Below are positions 1 to 11,766 of a stretch of 64,000 nucleotides of DNA, in pieces. A program made the translations under genes and the position numbers. Origin of the DNA: Ciona intestinalis (taxonomy: Eukaryota; Chordata; Ascidiacea; Phlebobranchia; Cionidae); NCBI RefSeq assembly GCF_000224145.3, contig NC_020169.2:2720095-2784094 (forward strand), in the 5' to 3' direction. Numbering within the stretch: position 1 is the stretch's first letter; each line of letters starts with the position of its first letter. Under the pieces are notes generated by a model. It was given only the letters and a program-made list of their open reading frames with translations, ran no database searches and was not told the origin of the DNA.

Positions 1-477
1 GTATAACATTAGTCACAATCCCTATTATGGCGCAATCAAATACAGCAAGTGCATTACGACATAGCTAATAATGTTACGTCACAATTGCCATTGTCTCCGC
101 ATAAATGCCGGATTTATGATAATATAAAGCTGTTTGTTACGTCAGAACTGCACGAATAGGTAACTTACGCATACGTTAACACGAAACAAAATGTTACGCA
201 GCCGGCGAAGTAAATAAATTCCGGATTCCCACGCCGGCCGTTTTTTGGCCGGCAGTTTTAAAAAAATCCGGCCGATGCCGGCGGCATCGAAAATAGGCAC
301 TTTTTACACCGCTGTTGGTGAGTGTGTGAAATTAAATAAGGAGCAAATTTTTCAATACCACAAGATAATACACAAATTTTCGCACAGTCTTAGTTAAAAA
401 AAAATTATTTAAAACCACGATACGTGTAATGTAGTGTAGGCGCTAATATAAAGATAATTTGAAAGACAAGGAATAAA
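1..477. other. Gene-free repeat-like stretch
   Basis: I see no coding exon here. Positions 220-295 hold GC-rich inverted repeats (GCCGGCC facing GGCCGGC across a T run, and GATGCCGGCGGCATC), which stand out against the AT-rich surroundings and could form hairpins. Several short stretches containing GTTACGTCA-like words recur at 60-180. Confidence 0.4.
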
Positions 478-690
478 ACGTGTGGCGTTGCGCAATGGTT
501 AGTGCGCCTGTCTCTAACCAAAAGGTTAAAGGGCCAGAGGTTACTGTTTCACAATTGCTCTAACCGAGTGGTCACTAATGGATTGTCGAAACTGTCAGCC
601 ATACAAAAAAATACATGCGTGGTAAGCAAGGTGTACGAAACAGAATGTTATAACCACTGACGGCCACGCGAGGGTAAACAAGATATATAG
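478..690 (+). repeat. tRNA-derived SINE copy
   Basis: The head (GCGCAATGGTTAGTGCGCC) resembles a tRNA box A region. It is followed by the family body (CAATTGCTCTAACC...GTGGTCACTAATG) and the tail (GTGTACGAAACAGAATGTTATAACCACTG). It is degenerate. The same head, body and tail order recurs across the window, which defines the family. Confidence 0.75.
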
Positions 691-876
691 TAAGGTGGGG
701 AAAGATGGGACACCTTAACACATAATCTCTAAATATCCTGTTTTAAAGAATTAACAACGGTCTCTGGGAGTCGTAAGAATACGGTTTTATAATTCTTTGA
801 ATGTTATATGTTTACTTCAAAATGAGACGATAAAACAGAATGAAAGGGTGTCCCATCTTTCTCTACCCGACTATAC
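690..876. mobile_element. Palindromic MITE copy (orientation B)
   Basis: The ends GGTGGGGAAAGATGGGACAC and its near inverse GGTGTCCCATCTTTCTCTAC face each other across about 185 bp. The interior carries the family words TTAACAACGG and TTTACTTC. There is no transposase, so it is non-autonomous. The TA-rich flanks are compatible with a TA target duplication. Confidence 0.8.
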
Positions 877-1140
877 TTACATACATTCATTCATTCATGC
901 TTTAAATGGGTGTATACTAACTTGTGTAGCTTCGTAAGTTAAGTACTGCCATGTTCTCTAGTCGATCATTTCCTAGTTTATTCGCGTTCTCCGTCGGTAT
1001 ATAAGCATGAATATTGTTCGTATTGAAGTGGAACTTAGTCACGTCCATTTCCATAATACGTGGCATTTCAGATACAGGTTGAATATTGAATGCACCAGGT
1101 GTAGATCTGCGCCATGATAAATGGTATATGAAATTACTGT

Positions 1141-1435
1141 TGTCGCGGCACAGTGGTTATAGCGCGACGGCACCAAGGCCCGTCGCTGCTGTCATTATTG
1201 TGGGCATATGCTGTGTCTTTGCACTACACACCTAACAGTAATTGCTCCAACCCAGTGGTATCTTACAGGTGGTATAAATTGTCAACTATAGATAAAAAAT
1301 ATTACAAGAAATATACCAAAAAATATAATTTTAAAAAGTTACACACGGGAACGATTTATATCAATTATAACAACCGTGTTATAACGACTGTTGTTATCCT
1401 GCCATGCGGGGATAAAAGTTACCTTCATTCAATAA
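1141..1435 (+). repeat. tRNA-derived SINE copy, nearly full length
   Basis: Box-A-like head (GCACAGTGGTTATAGCGC), body (AATTGCTCCAACCCAGTGG) and 3' module (CCGTGTTATAACGACTGTTG, then GCGGGGATAAAAGTTACC). An ATG-initiated open frame across it at 1153-1494 is a by-product of the repeat and shows no protein character. Confidence 0.75.
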
Positions 1436-2055
1436 AATTTAGTTTGCCGCAGTCGTATAATTTTACCTTCTGGTTTGTCATGGTTTTGAAATAGTCCAAT
1501 TTTATCGTATTAGAATTAGATGATAAAATAAAAAATACGTAACCAAATATGTTAAGGTGTGAAATGATTTCAAAGTTGCAGATAACGCTTGTTAAAATAC
1601 ACAAAGTACACCGTGGATATTTAAGGTAAAGAATGTGGAAGCTTATATACCTCTTGTCTTGTTGTGTAAGTCGAGGCGTGTTGACGTTTTTCGACAACGA
1701 GCTATCAGTGTTCCACATGCGTACTGTGCTTTCTTTCGTCAGGCCTATAAACCACGAATGCTTATTATATGTGGGTGAGGCGTGACATGCCATGGGTCCT
1801 AGGATTTAGGCCGTGATTGGCCCATTACAAGAACACTCTAACAAGTTCTATTTCTGAAAAAACTTTGGATAAAATTTAGGTGCATATAAAACGTAAATTC
1901 TAAAGCGAATTTATTCTTGTTTTGCTTGAATTTTAACAAAACTTCTGGGTTTTGGAGTAATGAGCTTACTCTGGCTTAAATCCCATAGGTCCCATGCCTT
2001 GCCCTGTAAGAGCACACCCATATAAAATAAATTAACAGAATATTCAAGACATCGT
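1436..2055. other. Gene-free stretch
   Basis: No coding exon or clear repeat was recognised. The open frames here have Cys/His/Tyr-rich translations without splice-site or domain support. Confidence 0.3.
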
Positions 2056-2190
2056 ACCTGCTACAGTTAAGGGGTCCTGAGATTGGTTTGTTGCAGCAGG
2101 TGCAGTCATTACTGCAGGATTTGTGGCGAAACTGATTCTTGTGGTTCTTGCTGTGGAACCATGAGGGGCAGACTTGAGAATATTCACTAA
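2056..2190 (-). other. Possible coding exon, unassigned
   Basis: On the minus strand an acceptor (TTTTTTTAG) near 2190 is followed by about 130 nt open in two frames, then a GTACGA donor near 2057. One frame reads as a low-complexity Ser/Thr/Ala-rich segment. It could be a further 3' exon of the coiled-coil gene ending at 2957, if the GTAAGT there is used as a donor, but the phases do not settle which frame. It may also be a chance open stretch. Confidence 0.25.
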
Positions 2191-2956
2191 AAAAACGATT
2201 TTTTAATGTGTGATAATAAAGAAAAAGACACTCATACTACAAAGCTTTTTCGTACTAAACAAAGAATATTTACAAAGTTTTTTGATAGTAAACAGAGTTT
2301 TTTCACAAAGGTTTTTGGTACTAAACAAAGAATATTTATTTTATGACATGAATAACTTTAAAAGAGCGTTGATAATTGTTCAAAACACAATCAGGAAATA
2401 TGGGATATAGGTGCCAACGATATCCCATTTTGCCTCACGGTACAAATGACATATAGATTTTAAAAAGCACAATTTTACATTGTAGGGGGTCTGCTTGGTA
2501 CGGCAATTGCTTCGTTTGTTGTTTGTTGTTGTGCATGCGTTGTACCATCGCCTCCATTTGGTATTTGTTAAAACGAGTGCTGATTTTACCCGTGTATCTG
2601 CGTTGCGTGTAATAGTGGTATGAATAATTGAACGTGTGGTGAATAGGGAATACTGCGGTCGTGGGCAATTGGAGATAACGGTACATCCGTGGTATAACAG
2701 CAATTACTTTCAAGTACAAATATATGATGGAATAGAATTACAATTTTTGTAATGGCGTTTTAGGTTAATTGTTGTAATGGTATTTTTAAATGACACTTGC
2801 AATTAAATAAATGTGAACTTATGTAAGTTATGCCATGCAACAAAACGGATAAGTCTATAAAAACCTGGCATATTTTAAAAGGAACAATTATCCATTTGCA
2901 TATGGGCGCGTATATAACCATTCATATAAACAGTTTTTTTTTAATATAACAGAAAC

Positions 2957-5900
2957 TTACTTTTTTGAGGGACCTTTTCCTTTGTATGACACAACCGGTT
3001 TAATCAGGAAAACACCAGTTATATATTCAAGTCGCTGGAGCGCGTCAGAGAGCACAGCTGCAAGACGACGTCGTTCTGACGTCATTTCGTCCATTTGTCG
3101 ACCCCACGTTTGTGCTCGTCGTCTTTGAATTACTTCCATTTGCTCTGGAAACAGGGGGGAAACGGTACAGTCAGTGGTGCAACCAGAAAAATACGAGGAA
3201 GTAGGTTAAGGTGCGTATTTACTCTAACGATTTTTTGTTAATTTTTCTTTTTTTTATTTAGGAAAAAAACCCGTTTGGCTGCGACGCTGGGCACAGTATA
3301 GGGTGGTACGGTAAAGTCCGTGTTTTTTATTTATACTCGATAAACTAAGAAAGCCAAAGTTAAAAGGGTTAGAGAGTCTGGGTTATTGGATAAGTGGTTA
3401 AGAATTATCGGCTGTTAATTGCCGTGTAGGAACACTGTGTTATTGTTTTCTTGTTGCGATTACCAAATTCAACAATATATAGAGTAGGCTAATCGTCGTG
3501 TGAACACTTCATCGTTGTGTCGGAATAAAGGAGTCAATAACTGTTGAGCTGGGTGCTAGTCGTAATCGTGACGGGATAGATAAGGTACAGGATCGAGCAC
3601 GCGAGGAGAGCATTATCTTTGACCACCCCCTACAATTTTTATTAAAGGCCATGGACATGTGCTGCTAATTAAAACGAAAAAATATAAAATGGTGTAATTT
3701 ATTTATCTTCACGTGGCAGGACAAAGACAGTCTTTGTAATAACACAGATGTTCTGTTCCATACACTTCGTGGCCGTCCACGAATTACCACGTGTGTAACT
3801 TTATAGGTGACTATTTTGAGTTTTTTTGTACGTCACAAAAATTTATACAATACGTCACAATACTTTATATGTTACGTCATAATACCGAGGATAGAGAAGA
3901 CTTCTGACGTCACGAGGTTGCTGTTTCTAACATTTGTTTCAATAACTTTCATCTTGCTGTGATGGACCAACTTCTTCGCTAAGTGTTGGATACGACGAGC
4001 AGGAATAGCATTGTAAGCGTCCATTGTCATTATCACTGACTCCAATGTTTCCTGAAAAAAAAATGAATAAAAAATAAAACTAATTTTGGCAATTTTAGTT
4101 TTTATTTTTTTAAGGTTAAAACAGATGTTTTTATAAATAGAAAAAAATCTACAGTTTTTTTTGTAGTTTTTAAAAAGGTCAAAATAAAGAACATTTTGTA
4201 AAAAATCAAATTGTTGGCAATGTTGCAACGTCTGGAGCAGTATAAAGACAGGCACCCCCCTTTGTTGTGGCGTATACTGATGTTCACCAAAAACAAAACG
4301 TATATGCTTAAAATGGAATATGCTACGGGATTTAACACAGCTAATCTAAATAAATATTTTATCTAATGCAATTCTGTTTACAAGTTTTATTATTAAATGT
4401 CTGCGAAATTCTAGTAAGTTTTGAGAATAACAACAAAAAAACAGAGGGCACTGCAATTAATTCAACAGCTACTTTCATAATATTTCAGTAAATTATTACT
4501 TAATAAATTGTCATTCAACATAAAACAGTTAAGTCCAAGTTACGTAAAACATCTTACCTGAGTTATTTTTCCAACAGCGGCAGATTTCTTTAATTCTTTA
4601 GAATTGTGTTCAGCGTCCAACCTAGTGAACATTACTGTAAGACTGGAGTCTCCAGTAGGTGGTGCTGTGGAGCTTTTCCCTGCGAGCGCGGAGAGACGAC
4701 CAGCAGGCGAAGACGGAAAACCGCTTCCAGATGTCTGTATGTGCCATTTGAGTTAATAATGGGCGAAAAACACGAAATATAAACATACTACTTTCTGTAT
4801 TAAGTATGCAAGATTACTAAAAACTCTTAAATACAGAGAACTAAGGTTTTGTAGTTACAGAGAAACAATACACATGGAAATATGCGCTATTCCTGTTACG
4901 CGCGTGTAATAAGCGAAAAGTACGAAATGCAAGGCAAGAGCCGCAAGACTATTGAAAAAAAAAACAAATTGTAAAAGGGTTTGTACATATACAGCAACAA
5001 TACCCAAATAAATAAAACTGACCGTTTTCGTAATAATACGAAAATATGTGGACAAAAATCGACGAACATAAAACATGTAAATAACTGATACAGCATACTT
5101 TAGTCTAAAAAGACTGCAGAGTCCAGTCGTAAATCAAACTGACATTTTAGAAGCAAATTTTATCTCTGACATAAAGCGCTCAGGAAATTGAACGCGAAAT
5201 TAAATAAAGCGACACTTTTGGACGTCCATCGGCCACGAACTTGCCGTATTTGGTATGGAACGGCTGAATAGGTCAAACGTAGGAAAACGCCTTTTAACTC
5301 ACCCCAGCAGCTGTTGTATTCCCCCGCTGTGTTTCACTTAACGTGTTCTGTAGGTGCATGATCATAGCAGCGTCGTGCTGGGCTCGTTTTTCATGCTCAG
5401 TGCGGGCGTCAGATAATTCACGCTGTAAAAGGTGCACGTAATGGCTTGTAGTGATAAAAACGACTGCATTCTGTATTTGCTTAATTTCACATTTATTGCA
5501 TTTATAATTTTTGATAAATTTCGCATTTATAATACGGTGATAAAACGGCGATTCATATTTAGTTTTGTTTCGTTTAAATAAACATTTAGTCCAGGATACA
5601 CGTAACACTACATGCATTATTCTGCACATTCAACTCACATTAAATCGTTTAAAATGATAAAACAAAAAAAAACACTGTATACGCCTTTTAAACGATATTG
5701 TATATTGTACACCATATACGCTAAATTTTGCATATTGTAGCTAACAGTGCTACTATACATCAATGTCGCTCACAGGACACGTTTTCCATTTCCATTACAT
5801 CATCCAGGTATTTCCCAGTGAGTGAATTATATATTATGAATATTTCATGATAAAGTACACGTACCTGCAGCTTGGCCGCTAAGCTGGCTACTTCTTCGTG

Positions 5901-6903
5901 TGTGCCAGTCGTTATTGGCACTGGCTTCGTCTCGTTTAACGCGTCCACCACACAGCGATTAATTACCGATAAACTTTGTTCGACGGATTCCGCCATGCTA
6001 GACACATATAACTGGATCTGTGTTTTGGGAAATAGGAAAAGTTGAAATTTTTAATGTAGAATTTTTTTTTAACGCATTTTGTTATAAAATACGTAAGCGT
6101 TTGGGTTTTTGTTTGTGAAAATTTGTGCTACGATTTTAAACAATGTTCACAAAAGGAACCTAAACTTTAATCACATTTGACGCATTTTGTTACAGAAACG
6201 CCAGACTGTATTTAAAGCTTTGTTTAGCAGTTATATAAGAACTTTCTATAGCGTGCAAAGGATTCAATGTTTGGACTGAAATTGGCCCGTTACCCCGACA
6301 CACAAGGTGCTACAATCCATTAGTGACCGCTGGGTTAAAGCAATGTCCGTTAAGTGTCTTGCCCTGGGACACATAAGCCGTCAATGGTAGCAGTATTGAG
6401 CTCTTCTGCGCAGTGATGTGTGGCGCATGCGCAATAGCTCTCGGGGCAAATTCAACGTCCAGTATTATTGAAAGTGATAATAAAAATCTTGGTATATTTT
6501 GTTAATTACCTGATCGTCACTAGTGTTGTACTTTGAAGTAAGGATTGAATTGATAGAATATGACTTCGTAAAATGGGCCGAGTGTCGAGCCATTTCCTGG
6601 GCCATCTAAAAAATTAAGTAAATGTTATGTTTTTTTTATATATTAGATTATCGTAAAATGGTTCATGCTTTCATTCTGATTTTTTTCTGTCCAATTTGGT
6701 AGTAAACAAAGAATATTTACATTATTATATAACCGTGTCCTCGTGGCCTAAAAAAACGTAAATTCTCAATAAGTTGATTGGGAAACTTTAAGGGCTTTAT
6801 AAGCCACAGCACTATATGTTTTGGTACTTACGGCGTCTTTAAACTGCACGACGGCACCATAGCAGCGTAAGAACTCTTCCAAAAGCCCGGTATCGAACAC
6901 CGT
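2957..6903 (-). CDS. Coiled-coil protein, 3' exon group (family not recognised)
   Basis: Seven minus-strand exons join with consistent phases: 6903-6832, 6605-6510, 6017-5865, 5422-5303, 4734-4558, 4051-3886 and 3144-2957. Together they encode about 240 residues. The segment is helical and charged, with a Ser/Pro-rich linker in the 4734 exon. The last exon is an Arg-rich helix (QRRRAQTWGRQMDEM). The first exon begins after an acceptor, so coding sequence or a 5' UTR exon lies upstream. It may be the 3' end of the gene starting at 16624, or a separate gene using the ATG at 6605. The frame ends in TAA at 2957, but the same bases form a perfect GTAAGT donor, so the end is uncertain. No function can be assigned; the make-up resembles centrosomal or ciliary coiled-coil proteins, which is a guess. 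Confidence 0.6.
3712..3835 (-). repeat. SINE 3' module, reverse orientation
   Basis: Contains the reverse complement of the SINE tail (ACACAGATGTTCTGTTCCAT, then GAATTACCACGTGTGTAACT). It sits in the intron between the last two exons of the coiled-coil gene. The tRNA-like head is missing. Confidence 0.6.
6275..6405 (-). repeat. SINE fragment, reverse orientation
   Basis: Reverse complement of the SINE body: CCATTAGTGACCGCTGGGTT followed by TTAAGTGTCTTGCCCTGGGA. It lies in an intron of the coiled-coil gene. Confidence 0.65.
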
Positions 6904-7079
6904 CTGTCGATAAAACGAAAATCAATTCGACGTCCCAAAATACGTGAATCAATCGTTATAACATGACAACTAATTGAAAACGACGGAAAGAAGAAAAATA
7001 TGTTAATTTTTGGCGGTGAAATTCGAATAGATTAAAAATTCATACTTAAGAAATATATTTCGTTAAAAAAATTGTCATA

Positions 7080-7276
7080 TAGAAGGGTGGGGGAAGATGG
7101 GACGCCTTTTCATTCTGTTTTCTCGTCCCATTTGGTAGTAAACAAAAAACATTCAAAGAATTTTTAAACCGTATGGTCACGACTCTCATGGACCGTTCTT
7201 AATTGTTTAAAACACGATCGGGATATTTAAATATTATGTGCTAAAGATGTCCCATCTTCCCCCACCGTACTATACA
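7080..7276. mobile_element. Palindromic MITE copy (orientation A), full length
   Basis: Left end AAGGGTGGGGGAAGATGGGA; right end TCCCATCTTCCCCCACCGTA. The interior has CTCGTCCCATTTGGTAGTAA and TTAATTGTTTAAAACACGAT. It lies just 3' of the PND-stop exon at 7442. Confidence 0.85.
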
Positions 7277-7441
7277 TTTCGCTATTACTTTATTCGTGCG
7301 TCTTGGTTAAAAAAATATAAGAAAGAACATTTGGTTTAGTATGTGGTGCTACAAAAACGTAACAGATAAAATCAAGTCCAACTAATTGTATAATAAAACT
7401 TTTCGCCTAAACGGCATCGTCAGTCTTTTATTCAAATAGAA

Positions 7442-10400
7442 TCAATCATTGGGTTTAGGATTAATTTCAAATTTGTTTGACACCTTAAGTTGTGGAGTGT
7501 CTGCTCCACCTGCACTCTGTAGTCTCTCACGTTTACGGTTATTGATTGCTTCTCGTTTCTCAGCGATCTTTTGCCTGTAAGCGCTGGCAAGGGACCGGCG
7601 GCTGGTTGCTGCAGATGTCGGCTTTGAGATAGCGGTTGGGGAACCGCTGGTGGTTGGAGCTGTTTCAGAAGCCTGGAATGTTAATGTGCGATGTGAATTT
7701 TGAATTAAATTAAGTAAAACTTAACAATACCAAATGTGAGTCACTTTGAAGCGGTATAGATTGCGGTAAAATTTTATTTGATTTAAAATTTTATATGAAA
7801 AATTGTCAGAAAATTAAACGTGAGAAAATTTGTAAAATTTATAATTAATTAATAAATTAATTTTAAATTTAATTTTTTTTGCATGGGAAAAAAACTTGAA
7901 AACAGTTGGTTTTCACAAACAAAAAAATTGTATTGGTTTAAGTTTTACTAAATAGTGCTGATATTAAATGATTATCTGTTTATATTTGCACTACATTACT
8001 ACCTATAATCTGGATTGCACAATAAAATCATTGAACACACAAATAGTTAAAAAAATGTGCTTTGGCATAAACTATACAGATTTTAATTTAAGAAATATAA
8101 ACTTTAAGTAACGGTGTTGGTCACTTACTTTTGTTTCAGCAAGTGACTTTCCTTCTTCATCACTATGATGAGATTCAACAACTTCTCTGTTTTCCATCAA
8201 TTGCTCTAAGAAGTTTTAAAACATAAATGTATATAACCCAATACATTTTAACATTTTAACTGTATTTTTATGGCAAAGTTTGTGATGTGTTAACGCCATG
8301 GACATGATGCATTTGAAATCTATTGCCTACAGCCTTTCATACTTGCTAGATGGAAAAGATGTAGATTTACATGCTGCAGAGTGCAGACTTTACCTTGTGG
8401 AAAACTCTTGGCATTTATTACAGTAATTTTCTAAGGTGTTTCAAATCATGTAGCAACTACATTGTCATAAATAGCACCAAATTTTTAGTTGATGATCGTC
8501 GCTTTCTTTCACTTACCAGCTTCTAGTTGTTCTTGTTCAGCAGCAAACTCTTCCAGATTCCTCATGGCTTCCTCTGCATCTTCCTCCGCTGCTTCCTGGG
8601 ATTAATAAGAAATAAACGTCATCTTTAAATACCAATGCTATCATTATCAACAAAAACAAATGATGAAAATCAACACATGATCAAGAAGTCAACAACTAAT
8701 AATCAATCAATATAAAATCAACAACAAGAGATCAAAATCATTAACAGTAAAATTATCCCGAAAACTGACAGTTTTTTTTATTGATTTGACATAAACACAT
8801 GTAAGACCAAAGTGAAAAACTACAAGTGTATCCAAATGCACCAGAAACAAATAAAAAAAAACAAATAAAAAAATGACCTAAAAACAGATATAAAAAAAAT
8901 GCTGAAAACCTGAAATTTTATTACATTTATATTTTCAATATGATAAAAATACCTGGAGGAGTTTGAGTTGCTCAATGTGAGAGAGGAGTCTCGCTCTCTC
9001 CTCTTGCCACTTCCCTGCCTCCGATGCCACGCTCTGTTGAAGCATATTTGCAGCCTGGAGATTTTCCGTGAGACGAGCGACCTCCTGTCTCGTTTTCTCT
9101 CGATATTTTATAAAACTTGCAGCAACTTTCTCGCTTGGTAAGCTGGACTAATAAAAACAACAACTTAAAGTTAAAAAACCTAAAATAAAAGTCTTACTTT
9201 ACCTGTACAGACCTATTTTTCTTACGTAGTCCCTTATTTCACAATGTAGTTAAATAAAAGCAAAGCTAAAAAATGTACGCCCATACTGCCACATGAACAT
9301 TATTTAACATCCAGAATAAAAGTAATGTGTATGTGTCTGGCAAAGCAAAGCAGAGCTGTAATGATGTCTATATACTGTACCCACTATTATATACCTACAA
9401 GATCTACAACTACAAGTATGGAATAGCGACTTGTACAAGATTTCATAACGGTAGCATTAAAACCTTAACCCTACAATGCTACACTAGTAAACTGTATTAG
9501 TTCAGCAAATAAGCGCAACCAATAATCAGTATTATATTGTATTATATTGGTCTTTCCATAAAGCACAAACTAACCCAATATTCCTCATTAAGAAGATCTT
9601 CATCAAACTCATCATCTGCATCAAGTGGAGCAGTGCTGCAAGGTGTTAGAGGTTTTTTCTCACTGGAAACACTGGATGTTTCATATGTGGAAACAAGTTT
9701 TCCTGAAAAAAACAAGGTATACTATTCAATTTTACCAATTATTTTATACTGAATGCTAAAATGCGACTTATCTTCACAAAAACAGAAACTTTATTAAGAA
9801 TGTCTTTCAAAGGAACTGTATTCTTAACCCATAACTGACCTATTTGTAGCCACTTTAATTTATACCCAAAACAGAAGTATCCATTTATTCATATAGATGG
9901 GACACCTTTTCATATTATATTCCCGTCACATTTGGTAGTAAACAGGAACATTCAGAAAATTAAAAAAAAAACAAAAAAAACGTATCCTTACAAATCCTAA
10001 AGACAGTTGTTAATTGTTTAAAACACGACCAAGATATTTGATTTTTATGTGCTAAAGGTGTCATATCTTCGCCCACCGTATTATACATATGTAAGAAACA
10101 CATCTGCCAAAATCATACAAAAATAGCAAATGAGATCTTAATCATATCATAAGGTAGTATGGCCTGCAACTGTAAAGGTATCAATAAAAATTTAAATCCA
10201 CCTTTAGTGGACATGGATGATGGTTGACGACTTATTTGTTGATCTTCTTTTTCCCATTGTTGTGTCTCGTCTTCACTCATCTCCATTTCCTAAACATCAA
10301 ATATTAAATATATTTTATATTCCATGCTAGACAGGTATGATATAGATCATAAAGTGGGTTAATAGTGGGTAGGGCATTCATTGCATTTCAGTTGTGTCTT

Positions 10401-10740
10401 TGAAAATTAAAAAAAAAAAATTAAGATATGTAAATTTGTAACAATAGTTCAGAATTAAATGCTCTAGGTTCAGGTGTATTTTGGTTTAATTCAATGCAAA
10501 CTAAAATATTTAAATGTATAAGTTGTTCGAAGCAACATATTCCTATTTATTCTATGCTATAGAGATTCTGTAGTGCAACAGACAACCTGGGATATAGCCA
10601 GAGTTGGTGTCAATATAGGATTATTAGATAATATAATGTACTTTTTGTATGATAATATATTTTACTTTTTTTTCAAAGAAATTATTTACCGCTTTAAGCT
10701 GCCTGATGTCAACTGATGAAACTGTGGAAACTGATGTCAT
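7442..10740 (-). CDS. Coiled-coil protein, middle exon group with own start codon
   Basis: Seven exons with matching phases: 10740-10690, 10289-10202, 9702-9575, 9147-8953, 8595-8517, 8205-8129 and 7672-7442. They give a 282-residue protein. The first 17 codons start at the ATG at 10740. An acidic Ser-rich region follows, then a coiled coil in the 9147 exon (about 65 residues, Glu/Gln/Leu-rich), then a basic tail ending in TGA. A TTTATT (AATAAA on this strand) lies about 15 nt downstream, fitting a real 3' end. The first exon ends in phase 0, as does the upstream exon at 11767, so the 10289 exon could be joined to either. That suggests alternative promoters of one gene rather than two genes. 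No domain name is offered. Confidence 0.6.
9893..10090. mobile_element. Palindromic MITE copy (orientation A)
   Basis: AGATGGGACACCTTTTCAT at the left and GTCATATCTTCGCCCACCGT at the right. It has an interior A-tract expansion near 9961 and sits in an intron of the coiled-coil gene. Confidence 0.8.
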
Positions 10741-10769
10741 TTTTTTTCTTTTTATCAAACTACCACAAT

Positions 10770-11160
10770 ATCATTCCTGCTTTTATGGCAATCTATGGAA
10801 AATATAAGAAAACAAACTGAGTAAAAACTGTATAACATCTGTCTTCCTACAGAATAATATAGTGTCTTAATATCCTTTTCTTTTTTTTTCAAAACTTTAA
10901 AAATTAAGCATAAACTGATCAAAAACTATGTACTGTCTTGTTAGGTTATATAGTGTCTTAATATCATTTTCAGCTTTTATTTAATTTTTCTAAAAATAAA
11001 GCCTAAAACTGAGCGAAAATTGAGATAGTTCTGTTCTTATAGGTCATATAGTGTCTTTATATTATTTTCTGTTTTTATTTATTAAAAAAAAGTAAAGCTT
11101 GAACTGAGCCAAAATTGAGGTACTTCTGCCTGATTCTTGATCACATAGTGTCTTTCATTA
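10770..11160. repeat. Tandem repeat, about 95 bp x 4
   Basis: The word TAGTGTCTT recurs at 10860, 10951, 11049 and 11146 (spacing 91, 98, 97). Each unit also carries a T-rich tract, AAACTGAGC-like sequence and AAAATTGAG. The array lies immediately upstream of the ATG at 10740, where a promoter for the shorter coiled-coil transcript would be. Confidence 0.7.
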
Positions 11161-11766
11161 GGTTGCCAGGTTATAATGGTATCATCTTACGCTCAATGAA
11201 ATTTAATCTTTTCTGTTCTGCTCCAGTCTTTATCTAAACACTTCACAACAAATGTGTGGCTTATAGAAGCCACATTTATATTCTAGTATTCACTCGCCTG
11301 TTTCGTGAGCGTAAATAATTGCTGCCTCAAGCTAGTCATCATACTTCATTAGGTAATTTATGGTTTAATATTGACTCCTTCACAATATTGGCGCAAGTAG
11401 AATAAACAAAAATACTTTGTGATTCTTCAGTGTAAAGATCAATTGCTTGGTTTTGAGTTACATTTTTGTTGCAGCGTTTCAGTATTTGTGTAGCTGTATA
11501 CTTATAAATGCATATCTTAGTTGAAAAATGGAAAAAGTATATATATTAATAATAGATTCAACCTTTTCTAGGACCCGAACATATAAAATAGCTTAGATTT
11601 ACAGTAGTGGTAAGCAGATTGAGCAGACTTCAGTAAAATGTTCGTAAATATTTACATAAACAATAGTGCAAACTGGTCTGTAATAATATCTTCAAAATAA
11701 CATGATTTTACACTTTATAGGATATATATATACATATTTTTATAAAAAAATTTCAGGACCACGTAC

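Noticed and set aside
1153..1494. 113-residue open frame on the plus strand
   Set aside because: It lies over a SINE and flanking AT-rich sequence, with no domain, splice or composition support.
9537..9752. Plus-strand 71-residue open frame, Ser-rich
   Set aside because: It is antisense to the 9702-9575 exon, whose minus-strand frame has proper splice sites and phase.
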